64,000 nt of DNA from Phorcus lineatus (GCA_921293015.1 OV121082.1:44164971-44228970), one strand, 5' to 3'. Counted from the first letter of the stretch, positions 55,001 through 64,000 are shown. Notes: generated by a model not told the origin, from the letters alone. A program made the numbers and translations.

Positions 55001-58000
55001 CAGTTTGCACCAATCCAATTGCAATCCATAAATTACTCCCTGATTATCTCCCCCTGACTGAGCACTCTTCAGTACTGCAGTAAAGAAACATGCCTGACAT
55101 GATTATGATTGAGTTGAAAGGATGTACTGACAAGAGCTACGACCAAGTGTGAAAAGGTTTGTTTATTCAAATGCTGCCCAGTCAGACTTAACATCTTAAC
55201 ATCATACTTAGTGGTCAGAACTTTGTGTCCTGCTTGTCTCCGGCAACACCTTGACCATGTCTATTTCATCATGGTCCTCAAGCACAGTAAACTTGTCTCA
55301 GTTAGTGTTAGTCAACTTCTGGAAGGGAGAACTGGATTTGTTTTAGCACGACTTTTTCCTCTGATGACAAAGTACTGCTTCGTTCCTTGGATCTACCACC
55401 AAGTATTTGTATTGCTTCCTGAAACTAAAGAATAAGCATGGATAAAAGAAAACAATGTCCAAATATTCACTTAAGTATTTATGAAGAACCATTTTTTAAT
55501 GTACCTAACAAAACAAAAACAACAATTTTCAATACAATAACAGCTAGTGCATCACCAAATTATTTTTTTTTTAAGTTTGAACCAAATCATTTCTATAAAA
55601 AGTAAAAGCTTCTTTAGATTAATTTTTTCTGAAAATGCTTGTTTGTTGTACAAGTCCCATTTAAAATAAACTTTTCTTGATTCCACTTTGTCAGGATTCT
55701 TTAAATTGAAGTTTGGAAGCATCGACTAAAAGTAATGTTTGCAATTTAAAACTGACACTCTACATTTCTTATGGGACATTAATGCTTTTTCATGTTAAGT
55801 TTGAAACTGTAAAGACTGGAATAAATGATAGTAATGATGGTGAAGAATTTGTCCAGTAATTGGCATGAACATTCTCAACAGCCTAGGGTAGGAACTGTCT
55901 GGTGAATATTTCTAATTATATTAATTGTTGACTCTCGGGATATTTGTCTGTCTGTATATCTCTCATTGGTTGTAGTTATACAGTTAACAACTTGAAAACT
56001 GAACCTTTAGTTCCAATGTTCCAAATACTTTCTTCTGTGAAGCTGATTAGACTTTTTCATAGACTAGACATGATATTCAAACCAAAATGATACATTCTTG
56101 AATATTTATTAACCAATTTTTCATACATAATGTCATGATGTTTAGTTTTAGGATTTATTATTTTTATATCCTTTTAAAGAGAATTTGAAGATAATTTCCA
56201 CCAATTTTAAAAAGTATGATATAGTCTGGATGAGATTTCTGAAAACTTAATCCATGTGTGTATCATCAATCTCAGATATTTGCATACATGTGTGTGTTAT
56301 TTGATAGTTGTATGCAATGTGAAGGAATAGACAGAGACATCCTACATACTTGAATGGCAGTTTCCTGTCATATAGTCTTTATGTTTCAAATGTTATGTGT
56401 TTCCTGACTCGCACTGGTGAAAGTTGAAAGTGACACAAGGTCATATTGACCTGTTGATATTCATGGCTTGAGGGAAGGGTAATGTTGGGGTCGGCGAGTA
56501 GATATATGGTATGATCAGTAAACTTAACTTAGTCTATGAAATTCAACCCTGTGCTTTTATATCTTCTTTTATCCATGTGATTTTATACTTATGTATTCAG
56601 CTGAGTCTAATTTGCTGATATGAGTACCAAACCTGTAATTAAGTAAATCTTAGGCACAACTATGGAGCAGGACATTCTCACCAGTGACGAGAATTCTATT
56701 CATTATCTAATCTCATATTACTCTTAATCAACATACTTTATTGCTAATTAACCACTTGTTTCATGATTATTTCAGCAAAAATGCATTAGGTATAATTCAT
56801 CAACATTTCATAAAATGATTTCCAATCCTAAAAAGTTTAGTTATGTTTAGTTTATTATCCTCAATACTTCTAACAGATTGTCATATATAAAGCATTTGTG
56901 TTGTTTTAGTGAAATGTTTTTAAATTATAATTTAAAAATTATTCAATATAAAAGATTTTTATGAAAAATTTCAATATAATGTTTGAATAAAAAAAGAACA
57001 AGTGTTTTGCATTACTCATTTTGTAAATGACTTTGATATATTGCCCTTTGTTCTCCTTGAATCCACAGTTATATTGGCGTATGGCAGGTCTCCGCTAGTG
57101 AAAGTATGACAACTTGCTCATCACACAATACAGCCACATTGTTCTAGTTGGATGTTAGTGTCATTTATAAATGGCAGGATAATTATTTCAGACATTCTCA
57201 GTCACATGTCTCCGTCTTTTTACACTCTTAAGATTTCTATTTTTAAAGAAATTTTTATCTCATTTATCTTAGACAGTTATGGACTGTCATATTTCAACGA
57301 ATCAGGTCAAAGCTAATAACTATCGCATATCAAGTGACATATGTAAGGACTAAAGCAAGGTTAACTTAGGAAACAGGTAACAAGATTTATCAACCATGGA
57401 GATTTAAAATTGTATTTTTATAAAAATACTATGGAGTGTATAAAATATAGCCTGTCTGACAGCTGATACCTCTGGGCTACAGGTTTGTTACATATGAAAC
57501 GGTTTTCTTTGATTTTGCCCTTAAGATTTATTAAATTAAACTTCGTGGCTCGTTTTCATTCTAATTTTATACTATATTTTAATAGCTAGGTTTTTCTAAA
57601 TAGCTATTAAAGGTCAACAATAGAGCAAAGTCAGCACATTTTTTTATCTGAAGAGAGAAGGTTTGATAGTTTTAGAGGTAAAAGAATGTGGACTCTTGCC
57701 ATTACTTCCTGTTGGACTCAGCACTGAACTGTGGGAAGTGCAATAAACTGCTGATATGGAATTGTTGGTGGAGCTTTAAGGAGCAAGTGAAAGATCTCCC
57801 CACAGCTGCATGGGGGCAATAGTAACTAAATCTCCACAAAATTGACGCTGCCTAATTATATACAGCATATAAAACTAAGTCTGAGGTAAATGCCAGGAAG
57901 ATCTAGACCCCTTGTCTGCAGCCTTTGTCATTCTGTCTGTCACATAAACTCAAAGACAATTTACTGACTTTCATATTTTATACTTATATACAATGTACAG

Positions 58001-59591
58001 CCCACTTAGAGGCTGATTGCATTGCATATATCATAATATCATAACCATTCATGTAAAAGTTGATCGGTATTATAAGTCTAGTTATCAATACCTCTGTCAT
58101 CTTTATATTTGTATAATGTTTTGTAAGAAACTTTAGATTTGTACTATCTAAATCTAAATTATATGTATGTGCATTAAATCAAGTAATGCTATTTTGTACA
58201 CTGTTTAAATTCTTAAGGCATGAGTAAGTGATGAAGAAAATAAGCTGTATATAAAATGTTAGATATTTGTTTAAGAAACTTGGCAGTCATTTCTCCATAC
58301 TTTTATATTGTGTATAGCTGTGTACAATAGGAGTTGGATTCCTAGATCCTCCGAGAATGGAATTCAGAATAATGTATCACTTCATTTTATTTGTTTATGA
58401 AAGGTTTCATGATAACCTATTATTATCAAGGCGTTTACAGGAAATTTATGAGATTTCATTTCTATGGGTCCATGCAGCTAGCATTATGATTAAAAGCATT
58501 AGATGTTTCAGGATTATTCATGCTTGATCGTTTCTGCAAATTATATGAGATGGTATTATGCTGGAGATTTTTAGCATAAAAGACGTTATTGTCATTATCT
58601 AATGAATAATAGTGTTGATAGCCTGAGTCATAAGTATGCAGACTCAACACAGCAAGCATCGGTCAGATTATCAGTATCAAGCTCTACCTAGGAAGGCACT
58701 CAAATAGCATATTCTATGTATATAGTACTGTGTATCATACCAAACAGTCTTTGTAGTGGGATCTTTGAATGGACTTGACTCATTACCTAGCATGGACATG
58801 TTGTAAGAAGTCAATCTTTTCATCTTTCCAGAAAATGAATTAGTTTGATGTTTCTTCTGACCTTTCAAATTCATCCATCATCATATAATTGGTTGTAGTT
58901 TTTATTCATATCAAAGTTCAAGTATATAACTGTTTCTTGATGAGTGATGTGTTTTTGTCTCAGAAGTGACCTTTTGAAATGTTATAATACGTCATAGAAT
59001 CCAAGCATGATATTCATTGTTACAAACTCCAAATATAGATCTAAACTCCCTTGGAGAATAGTAGCTACAAAAGCTTCTAGGACTATTTTGTGCAATGTTT
59101 ATAATGTTACTTAATTACTCTGCTAGAATTCTGTAAAATGTGTTTGCATGACCAAAAGTGTACAATTGATAATCCCACTCTCTCTTGTGGAAAAGATTGC
59201 AATTACATCAATACATAAATGTGTAGAATTAATAACAATTTTGATATGTAAAGTCATTATATAAAATCTCTGTAAAAAGGTATGGTGTGTGTTCAAAGTC
59301 CAAGGTGTACAATTTTTAATACCATGATGTGGAGAGTATCTCAATATGTGAGGTCATTATTTGGAATGTCTATGAGAAATAAGGTCTATGTTTGCATAAC
59401 AAGAAGGTACAAACATTAATCCATTTCTCTTGATTGCATATAGATGATCTATAAGAAGTATGTTCTGTGTTGCAGGTCCCGGAGCATACAACCAGAATGT
59501 GCCCCGGAACCAGAAGGGGGGTCTGATGGTTACCAAGGATCGCAGGTTCAAGGAAATCAAGGGGGAAGGTCCTGGACCAGGAGCTTATGAG
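3951..59591 (+). CDS. STPG2: STPG2 orthologue, sperm-tail PG-rich repeat protein, 3' end missing
   Basis: Ten coding exons join in frame to 533 codons: 3951-4062, 4393-4514, 4946-5092, 5625-5789, 10031-10261, 14045-14158, 14461-14614, 16755-17008, 44672-44855 and 59476-59591. All introns are GT-AG and every junction keeps frame. The protein starts MYDRAPR, a signature of STPG2 as I know the vertebrate family. It carries twelve PG-rich motifs of the PGPGxY type at about residues 21-25, 63-68, 98-103, 173-178, 212-217, 262-267, 307-312, 348-353, 395-400, 436-441, 494-499 and 527-532. There are no membrane segments or catalytic motifs. Family members are linked to sperm tails and ciliary microtubules; that role here is inferred. 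The human protein, as I remember it, is about 460 residues, so this one is longer even though incomplete. No stop codon is seen after exon 11, so the last exon or exons probably lie beyond the window. Confidence 0.95.
4393..4514 (+). CDS. STPG2: STPG2 coding exon 3
   Basis: Acceptor TTTGTAG ends at 4392 and donor GTGAGT begins at 4515. It encodes residues 38-78, including GYAPFLSM near the start, which resembles the equivalent vertebrate STPG2 segment, and PGPGHYD at 63-69. It ends on a codon boundary (phase 0). Confidence 0.95.
4946..5092 (+). CDS. STPG2: STPG2 coding exon 4
   Basis: Acceptor TTAACAG ends at 4945 and donor GTAAGT begins at 5093. It encodes residues 79-127 in phase 0 on both sides. 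PGPGAYQV lies at 98-105, preceded by a basic segment (NKSKRF). Confidence 0.95.
5625..5789 (+). CDS. STPG2: STPG2 coding exon 5
   Basis: Acceptor TTTTCAG ends at 5624 and donor GTAACT begins at 5790. It encodes residues 128-182, phase 0. Instead of a canonical PGPG motif it has SIPYPGQAYGY and LGPAFYK, both like the matching divergent part of vertebrate STPG2 as I remember it. Confidence 0.94.
5790..10030 (+). other. STPG2: STPG2 intron 5
   Basis: A 4.2-kb intron. Two stretches are richer in GC and complexity than the rest and could be conserved regulatory DNA: about 6510-6960 and 8100-8420. The remainder is AT-rich with no gene, tRNA or transposon recognised. Confidence 0.75.
6510..6960. 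other. GC-richer intronic island, possible regulatory DNA
   Basis: About 450 bases of higher complexity inside intron 5, with a TAATTAGCAG homeodomain-type site, two CCAAT-type elements (CACCAATAGC and TACCAATAAC) near 6790-6810, and no sustained reading frame. A non-coding role is inferred only from texture. Confidence 0.25.
10031..10261 (+). CDS. STPG2: STPG2 coding exon 6
   Basis: Acceptor ATTACAG ends at 10030. The donor is the rather weak AAG followed by GTGATT at 10262. It encodes residues 183-259, phase 0 on both sides. YKGVHFGK near the start and PGPGEYE at 212-218 match the family. The exon is clearly more GC-rich than its surroundings and includes a G-rich stretch at 10103-10130. 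Confidence 0.94.
10103..10130 (+). other. G-quadruplex motif inside coding exon 6
   Basis: Four G-runs of 5, 6, 3 and 4 bases at 10103-10107, 10112-10117, 10120-10122 and 10127-10130, with loops of 4, 2 and 4 bases, match the standard quadruplex rule on the coding strand. The bases encode the GGLGGPGPG part of a PG repeat. Confidence 0.7.
10262..14044 (+). other. STPG2: STPG2 intron 6
   Basis: A 3.8-kb AT-rich intron. It contains a palindromic homeodomain-type element at 12840-12866 and a G-rich tract near 13545-13566. No gene is recognised. Confidence 0.75.
12840..12866. promoter_or_regulatory. Palindromic TAATTA element flanked by GTTAAC
   Basis: CTAATTAATTAG at 12845-12856 is a perfect 12-base palindrome holding overlapping homeodomain core sites. 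GTTAAC, itself palindromic, occurs on both sides at 12840-12845 and 12861-12866. Function is inferred from motif form only. Confidence 0.3.
14045..14158 (+). CDS. STPG2: STPG2 coding exon 7
   Basis: Acceptor TTTCACAG ends at 14044 and donor GTATGT begins at 14159. It encodes residues 260-297, phase 0, starting with AIPGPGKYEIKGQF, which closely resembles the vertebrate STPG2 motif, and ending with PPFMSQSK. Confidence 0.95.
14159..14460 (+). other. STPG2: STPG2 intron 7
   Basis: A 302-base AT-rich intron with an ATT-rich stretch around 14310-14330. Nothing else is seen. Confidence 0.8.
14461..14614 (+). CDS. STPG2: STPG2 coding exon 8
   Basis: Acceptor CTTGCAG ends at 14460 and donor GTAAAA begins at 14615. 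It encodes residues 298-348 plus one base of Gly349. It contains PAPGSYNDPRTAL and PFGQTSVRF, two of the best-conserved STPG2 segments. The intron splits the next PGPG motif after the first base of a glycine codon. Confidence 0.95.
14615..16754 (+). other. STPG2: STPG2 intron 8
   Basis: A 2.1-kb AT-rich intron. It contains a GTTACCTCCCTT motif at 14660-14671 and a G-rich tract with two long G runs at 14769-14782. Its last 295 bases are open in the exon 9 frame. No other gene is seen. Confidence 0.75.
16755..17008 (+). CDS. STPG2: STPG2 coding exon 9
   Basis: Acceptor TCATAG ends at 16754 and donor GTAGGA begins at 17009. It encodes the rest of Gly349 to residue 433: PGPGAYNIS at the start, a basic stretch with GVFGTTSTR, then KPGPAHYQV at 394-402. 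The frame stays open upstream of the acceptor to an ATG at 16460, but that part does not look like STPG2 and is taken as intron. Confidence 0.93.
18590..19160. other. GC-richer island in intron 9, possible regulatory DNA
   Basis: About 570 bases of clearly higher GC and complexity. Several overlapping short frames exist on both strands, none resembling a protein. It may be conserved non-coding DNA; this is judged from texture alone. Confidence 0.25.
19963..19999. promoter_or_regulatory. Cluster of TAAT homeodomain-type sites with an E-box
   Basis: Within 37 bases there are overlapping AATTAAT, TTAATTA and TAATTAAT cores followed by CAGCTG at 19994-19999. Such packing resembles developmental enhancers, but AT-rich DNA also produces TAAT by chance. 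Confidence 0.3.
23593..23777 (+). repeat. Degenerate repeat with GTCCAGTGACTGACCA units and GLI-type sites
   Basis: Near-identical units GTCCAGTGACTGACCAnC occur at 23593-23610 and 23758-23776, with related pieces between. GACCACCCA at 23727-23735 is a perfect GLI/Ci consensus, and GACCACCCG at 23769-23777 differs at one base. Confidence 0.5.
26963..27030 (-). other. C-rich tract, G-quadruplex-prone on the minus strand
   Basis: Several runs of three to six cytosines separated by short spacers meet the quadruplex rule on the complementary strand. The tract sits in a GC-richer island of intron 9. Confidence 0.5.
28438..28458 (+). repeat. (TGA)7 microsatellite
   Basis: Seven perfect TGA units. 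The complementary strand reads as a run of histidines in a spurious frame. Confidence 0.9.
39108..39131 (+). repeat. Poly-G tract (18 G, A, 5 G)
   Basis: Eighteen guanines in a row from 39108, preceded by a T run, then A and five more G. Such runs are quadruplex-prone and also error-prone in sequencing and assembly. Confidence 0.9.
44672..44855 (+). CDS. STPG2: STPG2 coding exon 10
   Basis: Acceptor TATTTCAG ends at 44671 and donor GTAGGT begins at 44856. It encodes residues 434-494 plus one base of Gly495: LPPPGSYEV, then SYEKSQ and KRKHGSFLSAASRF, which match conserved vertebrate STPG2 segments. The 27.7-kb intron before it is the longest in the window. The donor splits a PGPG motif exactly as exon 8 does. 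Confidence 0.95.
45256..45301 (+). repeat. 23-bp tandem duplication
   Basis: Two adjacent copies, 45256-45278 and 45279-45301, identical except for the last base. A recent local duplication in intron 10. Confidence 0.9.
46671..46754 (+). repeat. Degenerate ATCTCAT heptamer repeat
   Basis: ATCTCAT and close variants recur about eight times within 84 bases, with spacing that is no longer regular. It looks like a decayed minisatellite. Confidence 0.7.
48300..49480. other. GC-richer island in intron 10
   Basis: About 1.2 kb richer in GC than its surroundings, with many overlapping chance-like frames on both strands (the longest, 131 codons, on the minus strand at 49061-49456). None resembles a known protein. 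A pyrimidine-only tract lies at 49387-49412. It may be regulatory or the remains of an old insertion. Confidence 0.3.
49387..49412 (+). other. Polypyrimidine tract
   Basis: Twenty-six bases of only C and T, with repeated CCCT units. The complementary purine strand could form triplex or quadruplex structures. Confidence 0.5.
59131..59474 (+). repeat. Degenerate tandem repeat running into the exon 11 acceptor
   Basis: Four related blocks of the form CTGTAAAAnG...TGTGTTGCA start at about 59131, 59270, 59370 and 59449. The last one ends in the TGTTGCAG acceptor of exon 11. Other shared words between copies are GTGTACAAT and GTCATTAT. Spacing shrinks from 139 to 100 to 79 bases, suggesting deletions. 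Confidence 0.55.
59476..59591 (+). CDS. STPG2: STPG2 coding exon 11 (last exon seen)
   Basis: Acceptor TGTTGCAG ends at 59475 and donor GTGAGA begins at 59592. It encodes residues 495-533: GPGAYNQN, a basic segment with KDRRFKEIK, and GPGPGAYE at the end. It finishes in phase 0 without a stop. In the family a short C-terminal tail follows, so at least one more exon is expected. Confidence 0.92.
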
Positions 59592-59621
59592 GTGAGATTT
59601 GTGACTCTAATTCTATCTCAA

Positions 59622-59780
59622 GGACTTACACTTTTATTGTTTGACAGAGCTGGGTCCAGTTTTTTCAACCTCAGAGACATACACTTTTATTCTGTGGCCA
59701 TCCCAGGTAAAATTAGTTGAGACATATAGCTACATTTTGAATCTGATGGACATATACTTCTAATCTATGGTCATGAAGGG
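59622..59780 (+). repeat. Degenerate tandem repeat after exon 11
   Basis: Related blocks of the form GGACATACACTTTTATTcTgTGG begin at about 59622, 59674, 59720 and 59748 with substitutions and length changes. Together with the repeat on the other side it brackets exon 11. Confidence 0.5.
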
Positions 59781-59818
59781 TCAAAAGGGGTGACCTACAT
59801 GGGTTGTTAGACATACTC

Positions 59819-59841
59819 TATATATATATATATATATATAT
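59819..59841 (+). repeat. (TA)11 microsatellite
   Basis: Eleven perfect TA units plus one T in intron 11. Confidence 0.9.
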
Positions 59842-62800
59842 GTTTGAAATAGTCAATCAGTTGATTTTGATATTGGCATGATGGAAGTGCCTTCAAAAGA
59901 ATCTTGACATACACAATCATGAGGTAATGTGTTCATGTTCATATTTGCCTTCAAGTTCTCACTTACCATCTGAATTTTGCCTCTTCTGTTATTCAAAGTA
60001 GTGCAGTTGCAAGGTTGTAGGTCATGGTATTATGGATCTGATAGTCAACTTCACTTTCAGAAATGTCTTCAATTTTCAGAACAAATTTTTTTTCATGTCA
60101 TATTATTGCATTACATCATCCTGTATTTGCTCTAAACACAAAATATATTGAATGAAATAGAATAGTCTGTATTCAAAGAAATGTCATGATATTTTATAAG
60201 AAATGGTTGATCAACAATATTCAATTCCTGGACATATATCGAAGATTGTATCAGCTACATGCAAGCACTTCGAGATCACATTGGACGATGAGAACTGATT
60301 GGAGGACTGATCTGCCTCGTTCTGATTGATGAGCCTCTTTCTGACTCAGCCATGAGATGACATCGTCCACCAAAGCTACGATAGCCAATACTTTAGCTTC
60401 TACTTCCATCTTCACTTCAAAGATGAATTCAACGACAAATTTCTTGACATGTAATTTACTTGAATATGAGAATTTCCCTTTAACAGATGACCACTTGGTG
60501 TAGTGCCATTTCAGTTCATTATAGTAATCTATATATTTCATTTTTTAAAGAAGAAGGTTATAATTATGTTGACATGGCTGTAAATCATATTGTGGTTAGG
60601 GATTTAAGGATGATGTGGATAGACTCTCACCAGAAGTTCTTTGTTCCTGGTGCCTTGCTGGCTACCTTCGTCTTGAGCAGGAAAATTTGAATATTCTTTG
60701 AAGTCATAACTCCTCTCTCCACAAATAAGGCAAGATTATTTGAAAATCTTTTTATTGAGGGTTTCTCCCCCTTTGACGCCTTTTTCCAGGAAATAAACTT
60801 GTCATTATTTGCTTGTAATATTTCATAGACTTCCCAGGTTTCTTACAACTTTGATAAACATTTGCCGGGCCATTAACTTTGTAAACTTTACAACCAGGAG
60901 TCTAGGTAGGACAGTCCAAATATACAAATACAGTGGGTGGCAGATTGACTACCAGCCCAGTTATACTGAGGAGATTCAACTGTTGATATGGTCTCTTGAA
61001 TAATAAAGTGTCTCCACTCCCCATAATATCTTCTCTCAAACTCGAAATAAATAAATTGGTGTCTTTTCCAGTCTCTTAATGAAGAATTTATGAAACCTCT
61101 TAAATATTTATTGTTTTTCAGATGTCTAGATAAACTCTTAACTTAGATCAGTTTTCATAGGTTTGAGCAAATAAATTTAACATTTTTTTAATAATTCTAT
61201 TGATTTGTTTTGAAGAAATTTGCTGTATACATTAAATTTCAGCTATTGCAAAGTGAACTTGTAAGTTTGGCTTTCTTCAAACTCTCTGTTTTATTAATCG
61301 TTTCAAAAATCATTTATCATGTCAGACACTTGGTGTGAAGTGCTGAGATTTTCAAAGTCAGATTTCAATTACTCTAGAAAATCATAATTGTTTCAACTTC
61401 ACAAATTGAGCGTCAGAAACAAAACACATGTGAAGAAAAACAACTTTGAAACACATCTGGTATTTGAAAACTTATGCAAATTTTTTTAATCACTCTGCCT
61501 TATACTGAACAGATTCGGCTGATTTGATGTTAAAGTTAATTTTTTACTTCCATTTATGAAGTAATTCATCATTCTAAAGATTGCTTCTTGCACAGGGTGT
61601 CGTGGACATGAAGCCAAAATGCTTCACAACGTCTAAATGTTTAACAGGCTAAGACAAAGAAGAATAATGCGATTAAAGATGTTGAAAAAGTTGTAAGATG
61701 AGAACGAGCACTGAGAGAATATGACGGGAGGATTGAGAGGGGGGAGACTGTTTCCTCGTTTTAATGCATTCATAATGAAGGAGCAAAGTTTCAATTTCAG
61801 TGTGAGCGGTCAGACCCAACTGCAAGGTGACATCTTCACTGTCACTTACTAACTCACGCAGAATAATACAATTGACCCGTCAACCTTGCGGCTTGCAGCT
61901 TTCCTAAAATTGTCCCCAATTGATATCGTTTTACAATAAGCCAGTGAAACTTGCTGATTTATCCATTTTCATATTAACTAGTATCGGGACAGGGTTGGAG
62001 TTTGGTTAGTTTTGATTTCTTTGATTGACAACAACAGTAGAATAGCAAATGTAATCTTTAAAAGAAATGTTGTTTTATAGACTAGAGAAGTTGCTTATAC
62101 ATAAAATTTTTCTTCATGGTTACTTTCAATCGTCCAGAAATCACTAAATTACTTTTTTCTTCAATTCTAAATGAGTTACAACCGTCTCACTTTGATGTTT
62201 GCTTACAAAAAAAGGAGGAAAAAAAAGAGATGTTTTTGGAGTTTGTATTTCGCGTGCCAACATCTGTTTGTCTTTTTCCTTTTTAAACCAAAAAGGCAAT
62301 TAAATTGAGCATTTTATGTGATTTGAGATTATTAGTTCTGGAGAGGAGTTTTACTCAAACAATAAACTTTGAAATTTAGGGGCCTCTGCTACAGTAGCCA
62401 GGGATCTGTTATTTGGGTAAATATGCATTTGGAATTAGGTTTGTTCAATTCCTTTGTAGGAGTACCTCACTTATGGTCTCTTGTAATAAAACTGGGAGAA
62501 AATTGAATTATCTCACCAACAGACAGCTGACGGAAAATTATTTTCGGAAATTTTCAATTTGGATCAACCACAGGAAACTAAATGTATAATTAGAGATGAC
62601 TTTTTTGTCAGAGCATGTTAAAAGAGTAGGTTTGCATTGATGAATTCTGAGCAATTTATGTATCAGATTTCACAGGCATGCTCTGCTAACAAAGGATGGA
62701 AGGAAAATCTGTGTCATTAAACAAAGCAAAGAAAACTGTGGCTTACAGTGAAATTAGTGCAGTGGGTGGTAATGGCACAGTGGAGAGTCGGGTGGCTTTG

Positions 62801-63104
62801 AAGTGGAGTGTAATAATCATATGACAGCGTGATTATCTACAAGACAAATGTTAGCTTTGCCATTGCGTGGGATAGCATTTCTCCATGGTTGTCTTTGTAT
62901 TCCTACAGCTCATTTATACCATTGCATGGTTGGGGTTATAGTCTTTCTGTGAAATGTTGAAAAAAAATTATGGAACAAAAAAAAATTTCAATAAATATTA
63001 TTGCAACCTAACCAGTTATTACAGTGTTCTTGAAGCCAATATATTCTACTGTGTTTGATTGATCGGACAATGTAAGGGTTTCTTTATTTGTGTTTATTTG
63101 TTTC

Positions 63105-63136
63105 TTTTTATTTTAAATTTTTTTTATTTTAAATTT
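63105..63136 (+). repeat. 16-bp perfect tandem duplication
   Basis: TTTTTATTTTAAATTT occurs twice back to back at 63105-63120 and 63121-63136. Confidence 0.85.
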
Positions 63137-64000
63137 ATGAACAAAAAGAGTTCACTTTTTTTTCAGTAGGTTGTTATTTATTATTCTTTAAATAGGTAAA
63201 TTAGAGATGTTCATATATAAAGTAAATCAATCATTGAATTGGATTAGTTTTGTAAGTTCTGAAAACTAGGAGATAATTGAAAACCTGGAGATGATAAAAC
63301 ATTAATTTTAATCTAAAAAGAACCTAAAGCTATGAAATATACATTTTCACATCTTGACATGAAAGAAGTAATAAATTAACATTAAGCTTCTATAATGGGC
63401 AATTTTTTCTCTTTATGTCTCCAAACTGTCTCCACGATGAAAATAGACCGTGCAGTAGCGTACATCGATCAATAGTTATTAATGTGAGATCATGTAGTGT
63501 TTCTACAACCCCCCTTCATTAGTCAGATAATACTCTTATGGGAGCCCAAAAGTCTGTGATTTCTTTACCCTCGCTTAGATCACATTAGAATTTAGCAACA
63601 AAACACTACTTCTTCCCTCATTCACTTATCACAAGAAATCTGTTCCATAATCATAAAACTGAAACCTTCTGGAAAAAGTTGCAAAGCATTTTTGTTCAAC
63701 TCGGAATTGAATAATTTAAGTAATAATGAGAAAATGTAATTAATGGTTTAAATTCAATTTGATGGAGAAGTTTTTCAGCATGATACCCGTTATTGAATCG
63801 GATTGTCTTGGTTTAATTTAGAATGACCCATCGTACTATCAATCATACAGTTAATGCAGAAGTATTCATTTCACTCGAAATTAACACCCATGTCACTGTC
63901 AACTCAACTGTCATTTTAGCTGCTGTGGTCAATTTCTTCCATGATAGATGGAGCTTTGCCCTGCTAGAACAAGGAAGGGATGGACAATTATAAAGAGCCC

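Larger units (their letters stand above)
44856..59475 (+). other. STPG2: STPG2 intron 10, 14.6 kb
   Basis: A long AT-rich intron. Its first 360 bases keep the exon 10 frame open to a TGA after 45214. It contains a 23-bp tandem duplication, a heptamer-like repeat, GC-richer islands at about 47500-47880, 48300-49480 and 54690-55080, and degenerate repeats just before exon 11. No nested gene is recognised. Confidence 0.75.
59592..64000 (+). other. STPG2: STPG2 intron 11, at least 4.4 kb
   Basis: After the GTGAGA donor no sequence resembling the expected short C-terminal tail of STPG2 is recognised, so the terminal exon probably lies beyond the window. The region holds a degenerate repeat just after the exon, a TA microsatellite, a minus-strand frame at 60251-60541 and a small tandem repeat at 63105-63136. 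Confidence 0.6.

Overview
This is a metazoan nuclear genomic window: AT-rich, with short coding exons bounded by GT-AG introns, and no bacterial-style gene packing. It contains most of one gene on the plus strand and the 5' end of a second gene on the minus strand. The plus-strand gene is an orthologue of STPG2 (sperm-tail PG-rich repeat containing 2). I recognise it from its MYDRAPR start and a chain of PGPGxY-type repeats. Gene structure and sequence texture suggest a marine invertebrate. A mollusc is my best guess, weakly supported by a recurring GTTATCTCCCTT-type motif that I remember as common in mollusc DNA. The species cannot be determined from the sequence.

Layout. Positions 1-2760 hold no firmly identified gene: a diverged 73-bp direct repeat (436-508 and 597-670) and a speculative pair of small plus-strand exons (1840-1899 and 2017-2062). 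The first coding exon of an extended short-chain dehydrogenase resembling SDR42E1 lies on the minus strand at 2763-2934. Its non-coding first exon ends at a good donor at 3250, and the rest of the gene lies left of the window. Between about 3250 and 3620 the two genes diverge from a shared promoter. It carries ETS-like sites, a YY1 site and an RFX X-box-like element, which fits a cilium/flagellum gene. STPG2 then runs rightward from 3620 to at least 59591, with ten coding exons (2-11) joined in frame to 533 codons. Its 3' end is not seen and probably lies beyond 64000.

Most of the window is intron: 4.2 kb after exon 5, 3.8 kb after exon 6, 27.7 kb after exon 9, 14.6 kb after exon 10, and at least 4.4 kb after exon 11. 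The exon 9 to exon 10 junction reads straight through in a family-like way, so the 27.7-kb intron is unlikely to hide an STPG2 exon. I found no convincing nested protein gene, tRNA, rRNA or autonomous transposon. The big introns contain islands of higher GC and complexity that may be regulatory, clusters of homeodomain-type and GLI-type sites, degenerate tandem repeats (some flanking and one overlapping the exon 11 acceptor), and G-quadruplex-prone tracts, one of them inside coding exon 6.

I see no sign of an undescribed multi-gene system. The most interesting points are the shared promoter, the exon-by-exon PG-repeat architecture with two introns at exactly the same place inside the PGPG motif, the coding G-quadruplex, and the possible alternative 5' and read-through isoforms.
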